Below, in pieces: positions 1 through 11,300 of a stretch of 64,000 bases of DNA (the first letter of the stretch is position 1; each line of letters begins with the position of its first letter). Source of the stretch: Simmondsia chinensis (lineage: Eukaryota; Streptophyta; Magnoliopsida; Caryophyllales; Simmondsiaceae); assembly GCA_018398585.1 (NCBI GenBank), contig JAGTTD010000007.1, positions 7,013,320 to 7,077,319 of the forward strand, in the 5' to 3' direction. Below the pieces are notes generated by a model. That model searched no databases. It was not told where the DNA came from and was given only the letters and a program-made list of their open reading frames with translations. The translations under genes and the position numbers were made by a program.

Positions 1-892
1 ATTTTGGTAAGTAGGCAAGCGTATTATCTCCGATTCTTGAATAAGCTGTGGACCGTTTGCATTATGATTTTTGGGTATTTTTGTGTTCTTTTCTCCGGGT
101 TGCAGTTGGGTTGAGGTGGAAATGAATGTAACCTTATTTCTAAGTTCTTTCACATCTGCATTGAAGTCTTTTTTTGTCTATCCTTTTGCACATAGAAGAT
201 TTGGTCTCCAGGATTGCAAGTTCACAGCGTGCTTTCTCATTTAGATAAGGCCACATAGGAATGAGTAGGATACATCCTTGCATTGCAGCTGACCTGATGT
301 CTGATGTCTGATGTAAACTTATTAGCTCATGAGTGATTGAACAAAAAGAGAATTAGAGAGTACACTCAGAAACTCTTGTCCCAGGGAAATTGACTTTTTT
401 TTACCAAGTCCAATTTATTGGAAAATGATTGGTTCTACGTGAATTTTGTGAAATCATCTTGTCAAAGAATTCATGTCTACCTCCTCCATCTCAAAATAAA
501 TATTTAACTTTGATTTTTGAGAATTTTTATGGCTTGCTTGCATTTCGTTTGATGCATGTAACTAAACTATGTTTATTCTTCTTCAATCTTGTCCGTGGGC
601 AACAACTCCGGGATTTACTTACCTAAAAATAAAAAATCTGGAATTTTACTTTGGCTTATGAGTTTCCACAAAATACTATATTATAAATCTTAAGCCTTCT
701 GCATTTAAGGCATAGCTACATGACGAGTCATTCTACTATTAGGAACTTTAATGGTGAAGCAGAATCTGAATGTTGACACAAAATCACCAGCTATAAAATG
801 GTGCTACCCAAATTAAACTCTTCAAAACATAGTGACGGAACTTTCTGTGATCCAGGTTCATAGATTAACTTGTATTTGCCTGTATCTTTCAG
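1..892 (+). other. Probable intron of the 5-phosphatase gene
   Basis: No coding exon is recognised here. The stretch ends in a splice acceptor (TATCTTTCAG at 883-892) that feeds the recognisable phosphatase exon. A strong donor-like string, GGTAAGT, begins at position 6, so the first few bases of the window could be the end of the preceding exon. The residue this would put before the WCDRIL motif does not fit the family well, so that exon end is only a suggestion. Confidence 0.4.
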
Positions 893-1091
893 GTGTGACC
901 GCATTCTTTCCTTTGGAAAAGGAATAAGACTGCTAAATTACAAAAGGTTTGAACTTAAGGTCTCTGATCACCGACCCGTCACTGCTGCATACATGGTTGA
1001 GGTTGAAGTGTTTTCACCTAAGAAATTGCAGCGAGCCCTTACATTCACAAATGCGGAAATTGAAAACGAGGATATCAAACTTGGTAAATAA
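893..1091 (+). CDS. Type I inositol polyphosphate 5-phosphatase, C-terminal exon (partial gene)
   Basis: Plant type I 5-phosphatases remove the 5-phosphate from inositol phosphates or phosphoinositides. This exon opens in phase with CDRIL; the split codon (two bases upstream plus G) would give Trp, restoring the family motif WCDRIL. It continues with SDHRPVT, the second catalytic signature (Asp-His-Arg), and then EVEVFSPKKLQRALTFTNAEIE, here cut short as EVEVFSPKKLQRAL and TNAEIE, a tail typical of the CVP2/CVL1-like group. The frame runs to TAA at 1089-1091. The rest of the gene lies left of the window. The 3' end is uncertain: a donor at 1084 or at 1120 could splice to an acceptor at 1900, giving other short C-termini. 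The family call is firm; the exact gene and terminus are not. Confidence 0.8.
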
Positions 1092-1900
1092 AGCAATGAT
1101 CGTCTCAAGACGGGAACAGGTATGCATATTTTTCCTCAATTTGAGCTAATTTGTGTTACTTAAATGATGTGGATCAAGAACAAAGGTGAAACCCTCAATA
1201 TAATAAAACATAGTAATGTCTATAAAAAAAGTAGAACGCCATATAGGACTGAGATTATATTTTCAAGCTAAATGATTTTTCAATATGGTATTATCTGAGG
1301 TGGAAGACGATGGATTCTTTTTGGCATATTTTTTTAATCTGTATTGTAATGGTGTAGTATCCTTTTAAATGTAACCTTCACTAATAGATTATAGAAGTTC
1401 GCTGAAGTGGCTAACTTTGCAATTTAAAAAGTATAAAATAGAATGATAATAGTAAGACATTCTTACAAAAGGCAGACTTTAGGCCGAAACACTTGTCGAG
1501 ATTGATTAAAAAATGAAGAGATATTGAAGGCTCTTCAATTTACCTCACTTTAGTGCTATTATCTACATAATCATGTTATGTTATGCTTCAGAATGTTAGC
1601 AATAACTCTCAAGGAGCAAGGTTGTAATATCATCGTTAGAAACATGCTATCGACAGGCAGAAAATGTACACAATTTGTGTAGCCAAGACACGCTGCTAAA
1701 AGTCATTAGCTTATTTAAAAAAAGTTGTTAATTTGATTTTTTTTTTTTTTATTACTTGTACATCATTAAGTATATATAAATTATGTACGTAGATTAGTAT
1801 GTTTAGTATCTTTGTCATTACTATGATTGTGACAATAATTAATTGCCATCCCGGATATCTGTTCTTAAATGTAATTGCATTTTTTTTTTTTAAATTGCAG

Positions 1901-1924
1901 GAGATGTCTGATTTCTACCGTTAA
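1901..1924 (+). other. Possible last coding exon of the 5-phosphatase
   Basis: A good acceptor (poly-T then TTGCAG, ending at 1900) is followed by codons for EMSDFYR and TAA at 1922-1924. A donor CAG|GTATGC at 1119/1120 would join in phase to this peptide, but in the reading frame one base off the phosphatase exon. Alternatively, a donor at 1083/1084 joined to 1901 keeps the phosphatase frame and ends at TGA 1909-1911. I cannot decide between these and simple read-through to 1091. Confidence 0.3.
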
Positions 1925-2835
1925 AAGAGTGACAAATAGTGATATCCGAAAACACACATTTCAAAGTTTGATAGATATTCATATAGCGTACAGTTTAGCT
2001 AAAGAGTGGTAATAGTTTTGGTGTCTCTTTGTATAGGTTGCCATGTTCTTCCAATTTAATCATGTTCTTCTTTACTAAAATAATACACAATAACATGAAC
2101 ATTATTTTTATTCGATTAAGTGAAATAATGGTTCCGTTGTGCAGTATGTTAGAGAGATGGTTATGGTTGTCTTTGTTTTATGTCATATGTGAAGCTTCAT
2201 GTAGGATCTCGATTCCACGTCCTGGTTCAAGTATATGTAGTTTCTTTGTTGAAGGTGTCAATTAGTTCAACTGGTAAAGTTTTTGAAATGTGGTATCTGA
2301 GACCTGATATCAAATCCTACTTTCATCATTTGGGGAGAGCGATTTAAAGGGATTTGGGGAGGATTGCTTCCTTATGCAACTCATAATGCTTTTTAACTGT
2401 TGTTAAAAAATGTTGGTTTCTTTGTTTGAATATCCATTGTGCAGAAGCAGTGTCATCCTTGAACACGAGTCTTGGGCTTCCTTAAAATTTACACCATAGG
2501 TGGTGTACTTTATCCACTATATCAATCTCGTTTTTGTACTTTTAATTGTATTAATTTAATTATCATATATTTTACATTGTATTAATTTAATCTTGGTGCA
2601 ATATTGAAGTTAATTTGGTGACAATTTTTAATGGTCAGTTCATACGGATGAGTTTAAATTGAATTAATGGTTCAGTTTGTATTGGGTCATTAGCATCTTA
2701 TTAAGTTGAACATTAAAGTAAAAAGATTAAATTGATAGGGTGGATAAAATATAAGAATCTTTGACCTAAATAACCGAAAGTGATGTTACCTATCCGTACT
2801 TCCTGGCAGGTCGTAAAGGAATATGTATGTATGTA
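1925..2835. other. 3' flank of the phosphatase gene; SINE-like stretch
   Basis: AT-rich, with no coding potential that I trust. About 2258-2345 contains AGTTCAACTGGTAAAGTTTT and, about 40 bases on, ACCTGATATCAAATCC. These resemble degenerate pol III A and B boxes of a tRNA-derived SINE. 2510-2770 is AT-rich with repeated ATTAATTTAAT. Part of the first 300 bases is probably 3' UTR. Confidence 0.3.
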
Positions 2836-2842
2836 TATATAA

Positions 2843-2873
<31 letters not shown>

Positions 2874-2880
2874 TATATAT
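2836..2880. repeat. AT microsatellite (one of several)
   Basis: A (TA)n tract runs up to the left end of the fold-back element. Similar tracts occur at about 3804-3825 (its right side), 4544-4556 (right end of the ndhH pseudogene), 4850-4875 and 20519-20543. They flank insertions so regularly that they may be preferred landing sites, or they may have hidden target duplications. Confidence 0.7.
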
Positions 2881-3800
2881 ATGGGGCACAATTTTTATGA
2901 GAGTGTGAGAGTGAGAGGATTAAATCTTAACCGTTTGTTATAATGGATAGCCAATATTAAAAGATCTTAATAGATTTAAAAAATAAATAAATAAAAATTT
3001 AATAATATTCATTACCCTCTCTCTCCTGCCTTCCTCCAAAACCCCCACCTCCCTCCTGTCTCTCCTGTGCATGCTGCCGCCGCCAGTCGGCCCGCCACCT
3101 ACTGCCACCCACCCCAGCCCCGCCTCCCGTCTCTCTTCAACCCTTCCCCCACCTCCCTTCTTTCTCCTCCTCCAACCCTCCCCCCACCTCCCTCCTCTCT
3201 CTCCTCTCCTGCCGCCACCCACCGATCGGCCACCGACCATCGGCTACCGACCACCCAAGCCCCCTCCCCCTCTCTCCTCCTCCGCCCTCCAACCCTCCCC
3301 CACCTCCCCTCTCTCTCCCCCGCTGCCGCCGCCACTAGTCGGGCCGAAAGGGGAGGTGAGGGAGGGTTCGAGGGAGGAGGAGAGAGAGGGGGGAGGTTGG
3401 GGGATGAGAGAAATTGGGGGTTGGCGGCAGGTCAGTGGGTGGCGGCGGGTTGGAGAGAGAGAGAGAGGAGGGAGGTGGGAGGGTTGCACAGGAGGAGAGG
3501 GGGGAAGGGAGTTGTATTTGGGGGTTGGGGTGGCCGGCGGCCGGAACTTGGCGGTCCGTGATGGGCGGTGGCCAACGGGCAGTGGGTGGTAGGCAGTGGG
3601 TGGTCGGCGGTGGATGGCGAAGGAGAGAGAGGAGGGAGGTGGGGCAAGCTGGAGGGAAAAGGGGGAGAGAAGAGAAAGGGTACTATTGGAATTTTTTATT
3701 TTTTTAAGGGGAGTCATATTAAGACCTTTTAATCTTGGCCGTCCATTGTGACAGACGGTCAAGATTTAATCCTCTTACCCTCTCATAAGAATTGTGTCAT
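2881..3800. mobile_element. Fold-back/MITE-like element with long inverted repeats
   Basis: Both ends match in inverted orientation over about 90 bases: left GGCACAATTTTTATGAGAG and GAGGATTAAATCTTAACCGT; right, read in reverse, ACACAATTCTTATGAGAG and GAGGATTAAATCTTGACCGT. Inside, the left half (about 3010-3330) is C/T-rich with CCACCTCCCT blocks. The right half (about 3340-3690) is its G/A-rich counterpart with GGGAGGTGGG blocks, so the whole element could fold into a hairpin. The GC content is far above the AT-rich surroundings. There is no transposase. The AT tracts at both sides hide any target duplication. Confidence 0.65.
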
Positions 3801-3903
3801 ATACATATATATATATATATATATACTTGAAGATCCGTTGTAATAATGAAAAAGATTTCTACATATACGTCCAAATCTTTCAATAATATCAGAATCCGAT
3901 AAA

Positions 3904-4541
3904 TCAGGGTTATTTACACAGAGAGATGGAAAAATTGCGGAAAACCGAACAATTATACAATATCTGCCTTATGTAACACGTTGGGATTATTTAGCTGCTA
4001 TGTTCACAGAAGCAACAACTGTAAATGAATCGGAACAATTGGAAAATATTCAAGTACCTGAAAGGGCTAGCTATGTCAGAGTAATTATGGAGTTGAGTCG
4101 TATAGCTTCTCATTTGTTATGGCTTGGTCTTTTTATGGCAGATATTAGTGCACATACCCCTTCTTCTATTTTTTTCGAGAAAGAGAATTGATATATGATC
4201 TATTCGAAGCTGCCACTGGTATGAGAATGATGCATAAATATTTTCGTATCGGAGGAGTAGCTGCTGATCTACCTTATGGCTGGATAAATAAATGTTTAGA
4301 TTTCTGTTATTATTTTAATCGAGATTGCTGAATATCAAAAGCTTATTACACGGAATCCCCTTTTTTAGAACGAGGTGAAGGGTGGGCATCATTGACGAAA
4401 AAGAAATTGGGGTTTATCAGGACCAATGCTACGAGCTTCTGGAATAAAAAGGGATCTTCGTAAAGTTGACCATTATGAGTGTTACGACGAATTTTATTGG
4501 GAAGTTCAATGACAAAAACAAAAAGGAGATTCATTAGCTCA
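3904..4541 (+). pseudogene. ndhH: Nuclear copy of chloroplast ndhH (NUPT), decayed
   Basis: ndhH encodes the 49-kDa-type subunit H of the plastid NDH complex. Traces run in order: GYLHR and EKLRK-like start (3905), [20 protein letters not shown] (frame restored), [32 protein letters not shown], then [27 protein letters not shown], and finally QKEGDSLA by 4541. This covers roughly the middle 220 of about 390 residues. Frameshifts and stops break it, for example near 4190 and 4330. The match follows plastid ndhH rather than mitochondrial nad7. It lies between host genes, so it is a plastid-to-nucleus insertion and not an organelle contig. Confidence 0.85.
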
Positions 4542-4556
4542 TACATATATATATAG

Positions 4557-4837
4557 TCATTTATTAGGTTGCTGACATCATCTTTATTTTACCTAACAGT
4601 GGCTTAGATGAATGACATTTCATTCTCTCTTGTGATCCAAACGAAGCTACAAAAACTATTTTTTCTGTCATTATAGTAAATGGTTTAGGTATAGGTGACA
4701 ATCAATGAACGATTATAGACACTCTAGGTCAAACTTTGACATGGTTTAGGAGTTGTAAAAATGAAAAAATTAATACATGAATTTAATGGATTGCTTCATT
4801 TAAACATTAATTGATTTAATAGTAAAATTTTACTTGA

Positions 4838-4874
<37 letters not shown>

Positions 4875-5380
4875 GCACATATAACTTAAGCCAAGTAACA
4901 TTTAACATTGTTTTTATCTTTGACCATGATGTTATTGTCCACGAAAAGGGATTTTCTAATCCAACAAGTGAATTTTTTTAATCGTTTTCCTTTAAACCTG
5001 GGATTTAAGATAATTTCTTGAAAATTTATAAACTTTTTGCAAAGTAAACACATCCTAGTAATATATTGAAAAGGAAGCAAAATTAACAGAAATGAGATAA
5101 TAACTAAATTACCAGTAAATTGTTCTCTATAATGAAGTATAGAAAGCATTTCAATACTGTTTTTCCCGTGGTCGAGACAATATCAGTATCAAAGCCAGTT
5201 GCCCTAATACCCTCCATTATGATCATGAATTCAAATTCAAATAACTTATTACACCACAGATTTTCAGCTAGCCATTAAACTTATAATTTCTATACAACTA
5301 CAATACAGTAGGTAATACGAGAACCAACGTGTATGTAACAGAGACAGAACACATCTATGAACTGCAAATTGACTCCAAGC
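4557..5380. other. Spacer and likely 3' UTR of the SDR gene
   Basis: No gene is seen. There is a CA/TA microsatellite at about 4838-4875. The right part, next to the SDR stop codon at 5381, is probably its 3' UTR on the - strand. The DNA just right of the ndhH remnant (4557-4800) is AT-rich and was not recognised. Confidence 0.4.
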
Positions 5381-8300
5381 TTACGAAGAAGTAGAGAACA
5401 AGGATCGAAGCTCGTCGTAAATAGAGTCAATAAGGGAATGGGAAGAGGAAGTAGCAGCAAAGGGGAGGTGCTTACGGGCTGGGGCTCTATCAAAGTAGAA
5501 ACCACCTGAAACTAGCTTGTCTTTTGGCTGTAGAGCCAGCCATATTACAGTGTCAGCTCCTTCATCCCTTGTTCGCAGCTTCCCGGATAACCTGATACCA
5601 ATCGTAGAATCAAATAAATGTTGTTATATGACGCTGTGGTTGTTATGTAATGGGTTCTGAGCCTACCATTACCTCATCGGCCATTATGCAATAACACTTT
5701 TGTAATGGTCTCGATGATGGATATGCATTATATTTTTATTTTAGAACATACTTAAATAGTGTATTTACATGTCAAAAAACCACCAAAGTGGTATTCCAAT
5801 TAAGTTAATTTATCACTTAGGTAGCCGGTATTTGAGGATTTATTATGTAGAGTACCCTAACATTTCAATATATCATGAGGTTTCAAAGTTTTATTATTTG
5901 TGTACCCTCCCACCTAATCAGATGATTTTTTATCACAATCTGACAAATTTTATATGGAAATTGGTAATATGGCACATGATTGCATAATACGGACGTGTCG
6001 TGTCAATGTTTTTTGGCAAAAATTTGTAGAATCCCAACAGAAGATGACGGACTAGAACAAAGGGTACCAACATATTGTTGAAATCATGTTCTGGCAAAAA
6101 TATGTTAGATTATGATGGAGGATATCTATATCTTGTTGAAATCATGTACTAAGTTCACATTTTTAACCAAAATTCCTTTGATTATGATAAAAGATACCTA
6201 GGTGATAAATTTTTAAACCTAGGGAACCAAGTGATAAAAGTGCTAAACTAAACGATACCGTGTTGTATAAACCGAAATACTAGGGTACCTAAGTGATAAA
6301 ACCTCAAATATCGGTGTACTAAATGATAAATTCTCTAAAGTTAATGGTTGTACGAGTTTTCATTACACTTTTGCAAATAAAAGGCTTTAAGTTACTTGTG
6401 TTGGCTAAAAATACCAACTGTGATTGCCACAGTCCTTGCAACATCCTGCTTTTGCGACACTGTGACCATATAGCACGATTTGATTCCAGGACAACCACTC
6501 CATGTTAACCACAATTATTGTAAACAGAAATCCAAACACAACACAACTCGACTTTAGGAGCTTCATCATCCTTACACCCAAAATTGTCAATCAAAATCAA
6601 GGAGACAAATTAGGCCAATGAAATCATCATGTTCAATCGAAATTAGGCCCAAAAAGCACGGGAAATCATTACTTAATGGTCTGCTCATCAATCATTATAG
6701 GAAATTTCATCATCTCCCCATCCTAATGTGGGAACAAGCATGTCACAAAGTGCAGAGTCAAAATTTAAGTACCCAAACCAAGGAGATTAAGTTACCCAAG
6801 TCAAGATTATTGTCCTAGACAAGAAGTAGGCCACAAAACATTATTAATTGTCACTTAGTGGTTTGCTCCTTGGCCCTTCTGGGTTCTTTCACCACCCCTT
6901 CACCCACAAATGTGAGACCTAAGGTCTCCCTGTCTCCCGCTCAATGACACCATGTTCCAATTGTGAACCCGTGTATACTCCCTACACATAAAGGATGTCA
7001 TGGAGGATGCACATATCTATCCAGCATGACACACGCGACGAAGGGAGTTTGGCTCTAGAGATTTGGCAAATGTTCCTTAGCAACTTGCTCCTTAGTCCTT
7101 ACGACTTTCACCACCTCCTAACCAACCAATCCAGGATCCTAATAAATAGAGATATCAATGCCCAAAAGCCACCATCTGCCAGGACTGTTGGGTTATTGTG
7201 TAATGGTTAGGCTACCCACCCTCAAGCATGAAGCTTTGAGTTTGAAGTACCCCCCTACGGCGGTGTTGGTGGCCCTATCCAGAATATTGTTGTACTTCCT
7301 TACCATCTAAAAAGAGAGAAGGCACCAGCTGCCAGGAAAGGTAATAGAGGTGAGAAGATTGATGCTCTAATGGCGGGATTGGATTGTGAAAACGAAATAT
7401 GACATTGTTGAGAGGAGACAAAGGGCATCTAAGGTTGAAAAGCATAGAAGAGAGAGAAGCATCCCTGACTTGATAAATGCCTTTTGAATTACCTGGATTG
7501 CTTTTTCTCTTTTGATTTTGGTGATTTTTTTTTTTAACGTCTTCTTGGGGACCCTCTTTCTAGAAGCCAAATGTACCTATATACTAATGCCAAACACAAC
7601 ACCAAACCCTAAAAGTAGTAGTCTAAAGCATGGTATCCAATCGAGATTCATGGTTGTATTGTGGTCAAGGTCACTATGTCACAAAAGTGGGGCGCGTTAC
7701 AGCATCTTTTGATATAATAACTAGCTCAAAATCAATTACTAACGCCAATTATGTTACGTAATAGCCTTACTTTGATTCCATTATTCAAAGTAGGAAGAGA
7801 AAGAGTTTATCTAAATCGGAAAGATAATAAATGTCTTGCTCCTTACGTTTTTGAGAAACCAGGAAGACTTTTTGCTACGCCAGGTGTCTCAGCCCAACCA
7901 GGATGCATTGCATAGAATCCGATTCCTTTATCCTTGTACATTTCAGCCCATTTTTCCGTTAAGGCCACCTGAAAGTACGCAATATTTGTAAGTTAATAGT
8001 CTAATTGCATTATATTGTCTACAAGCAAAGCACACAATTATCAATTCAGAAACACCAAGTTCCATTCATGATCGTTAAAATACTGTGGACAGTTTTGCAA
8101 GCATCAAATACAAAATTCAGAAAACATGCTATACAATTCAAGTTGGGGGCACTAGGAAACAGCCTCTCTTCAAGTTAACACCCTGAAGGGGGAAGGCTGC
8201 GTACATCCGCCCCCCAGACCCTGTGTAGGCGGGAGCCCTTGAGGCACCAGGTATGTTCCTTTGTTCCTTTATGCTATACAATTCAAGGAAAAACTCTATC

Positions 8301-11300
8301 CCCCGGCCACTAATTGACATACAGTATGGTTTGAGAAAGTATGATATGTTACCGTGAACTCCACACCATGGTTATGTTCCTTTGTTCCTTTATGCCATAC
8401 AATTCAAGGAAAAACTCTATCCCCCGGCCACTAATTGACATACAGTATGGTTTGAGAAAGTATGATATGTTACCGTGAACTCCACACCATGGTTATGTCA
8501 TCTTGCCTGGCTAGGGTGCACAAACACACACTCTCAAAGAAACAACGTACTTCTCATAGGATCATAATACCTCCAAGTTGATAACGAGCAAGTAATGAAA
8601 TTAATGACTGTTATGTAACACGTCAGCATATAGAGTTGCAGTGTGCTGGCCCACATAATTGCAAAAGGAGAACTCTCTTCATTACTAAATGGATGATCGT
8701 TTAAGCCCTTCTAAGTTAGTCATACATCCTTTGTTAAACCAGTGTGAAAAACCCAGCCTTGCCAGGGTGCAATACACTCCTATGTTGGAGAGATTATGTC
8801 CTTACCATCAATCCAAGAGTTTTTGGAGGCAGTTAGGAATCCAAAGGAAAGTTAGAACTGCTAGCGGACAACCAACATAAAACCTTGTCAGATCTCATTA
8901 GTATGAATACTTCAGGGCAGTGTTGATGTGGCAACATAGGATCATGTATCAGAATCCACTTAGTAGGAGACAGCCTAATTTGTTTTAGTTTGAATGGTTT
9001 AACTAGGATCCCTATGGAAATAGCCTCTCTACATGTTAGCACCCGGTAGTGGTAAGGCTGCATACATTACCCTCCTCGGACCTTACCTTGGTGGGAGCCT
9101 CTTTGAGGCACTCCATTGTTGTTTGGTCTAATTAGGATCCTGGAGGTGGCTCCAACAACTTAAAGACATGGCTTCTGCACTTAGCAACCTTGCCCAATGG
9201 CTCTTACTTCTAAAGTTCCAGGAAGCATTTAGTTTAACACCCGAACCGCCCGTAGCTGCTCCTGCTCTTCCATCGCTAACTGTTACTCATTGTGCCAGTT
9301 ACTATACAACTGACCAGCAAAGGGGTCAAATACTGTCATTACATGAATATCCTCTTCGATTGAGAATATTCTATTAGGCTATCCTCAGAAAATAACATGC
9401 ACTATTGGTGATTCCTGAACTGGAAAAAAAAAAAAAAAAAAAATCCCTCCGTATGATACTACATACCAAATGGTATCTGGCTTCTGATCTTGAGCGTCCT
9501 CAACAAGTTACCTACTTTTCCAACTTCTAATTTTCTGCATCACTCCAATGCTTAAAGCACCATCCAGGTCACTGAAGAACTTAAATCAAAGAGTGAATAG
9601 GGATCTCCAAAGTAATCCTCAAAGGTCTAAGCAGAAATTTGAGTCCTAACCGGTACATGGACTGCCCAACTTCTTGTTACATAACGCCTGCTGTTAACAG
9701 TAGGGTTTGGGAATAATTAATGATTTCCATGTCTTTATTTTGTGGGAAAACCCGGCTCAGTAGCTATATTACTCATAATTCAGATATCCTTTTTGTGGTT
9801 TTCAGCAACTAGAAGCATGCATTTTGTAGACAAGCCAGAAACTGATGTAGGCCGTCAAACACGACACGTCCCATAGACATCACCTGGATAAAGCAACGTC
9901 TCTATGCCTATTTGCTAAACCTAAACCGAAACAGGAGATGCTCCTTGTTGCTTTAGTCGTCACCCATTGCCCTCCGAGTGTTACACTAACCAAATCTAGA
10001 ACCCTTGGGTTTTGTTGGATGCTAAAAATCATGGAGTCAAATCAAGGAACACAGCATATTTTGAGCTAGCATCAGGCATTTGGGCCGTTAAATAACAATA
10101 CTTTTATAGTAGCCACCTATCAAAAGAAAACTTATGTAAGAGTCTCCATAATGCACATATATTATGTCTTATTTTTATTAGAATATATCCATAAATGTAT
10201 TTACATAGTAGAAGTATCAAAGGGATACAAAAATTAATGATTTCATGGCTATTACTTCATATTTTCGCAAACATCAAGCTTAAGGTAATTTAAATTTCCC
10301 AAAAATTAAAGTGATCAGTGCAACCCATTGCACATCTGGAACACCCCACTTCCACAACACTTGTGCGATTGCAAACTGTGATTTGCATTTTGTGCCCAAA
10401 TGGGATAGCAATATGCAAGTGACAGTGCATAAAATCACAACAAAGGGCGGCAATGCTCTCAGAGCGCAGCAAAATGATAGTTGTATCACTTAAAAGGAAC
10501 AGAAGCTTCTGCTGTGTCAAACATTGACAGGAATCTGCAGTAGCATAAACAGCCAATGTTAACATGAGACACCATGATCTGAGAAAAGACATAACCCAAG
10601 TAAACACTGTCATGGACAAACAACAATTTTATTTTGAACGAAAAGGCCAACACTAAAAAAATGCATAATAAGGTCAAACAAAACATTTAATGGCAGCAGC
10701 AGGCCCTCTACGCCATTAAGCATGGTCAGTGTTTACAGGGTCAATGATGAGGATTCATGCTTTCAGCAAATCAGAATACTAATTATAGTAAATGTAAGTA
10801 CATAATCTGATTAGGCTTCTGAAGAGATATGGACGCTTAATATGCAATCACAATATGAAGGATGCTAAATTGTCTTTTCGGAAAAACCAACAGAATTTAA
10901 CATCTGTACAAAGCAGTCACCAAGAAATTATGCTCATAAAATAAGCAAACAGTCTAAGCATACACACTTGTGCACACAAATGAAGGGAACGACAGAGGGG
11001 GGGAAAAGAGGGGGGGCCGGGGGGGTTGGAGGTTGGGGGATTCACATACCTCAACACGTTTGTTACGGGCATATTGCTCCATTCCATCAAAGTTGCCCTC
11101 ACTGAACTACATCAACACAATAACTCAGAATTGTAGACTCACTGAATCAGATATAATGACATAAAATCCACCAGAGAGAGCTTACCTGCAGATCTTTTGT
11201 CAATGGAGAAGTGTACATTCCACCCGAGGCGACAGTGATCACTCGGGCATCAGGTGCTGCCTTCTCCAACAATGGCAACATCATCTCTGTCATAGTGTAA

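Noticed and set aside
2938..3762. Many overlapping proline-, arginine- and glycine-rich frames on both strands
   Set aside because: They arise from the low-complexity GC-rich arms of the fold-back element; no domain or splice support.
3904..4541. Mitochondrial nad7 or a sign that the window is organelle DNA
   Set aside because: The residues follow plastid ndhH, the copy is broken, and its surroundings are nuclear split genes and transposons.
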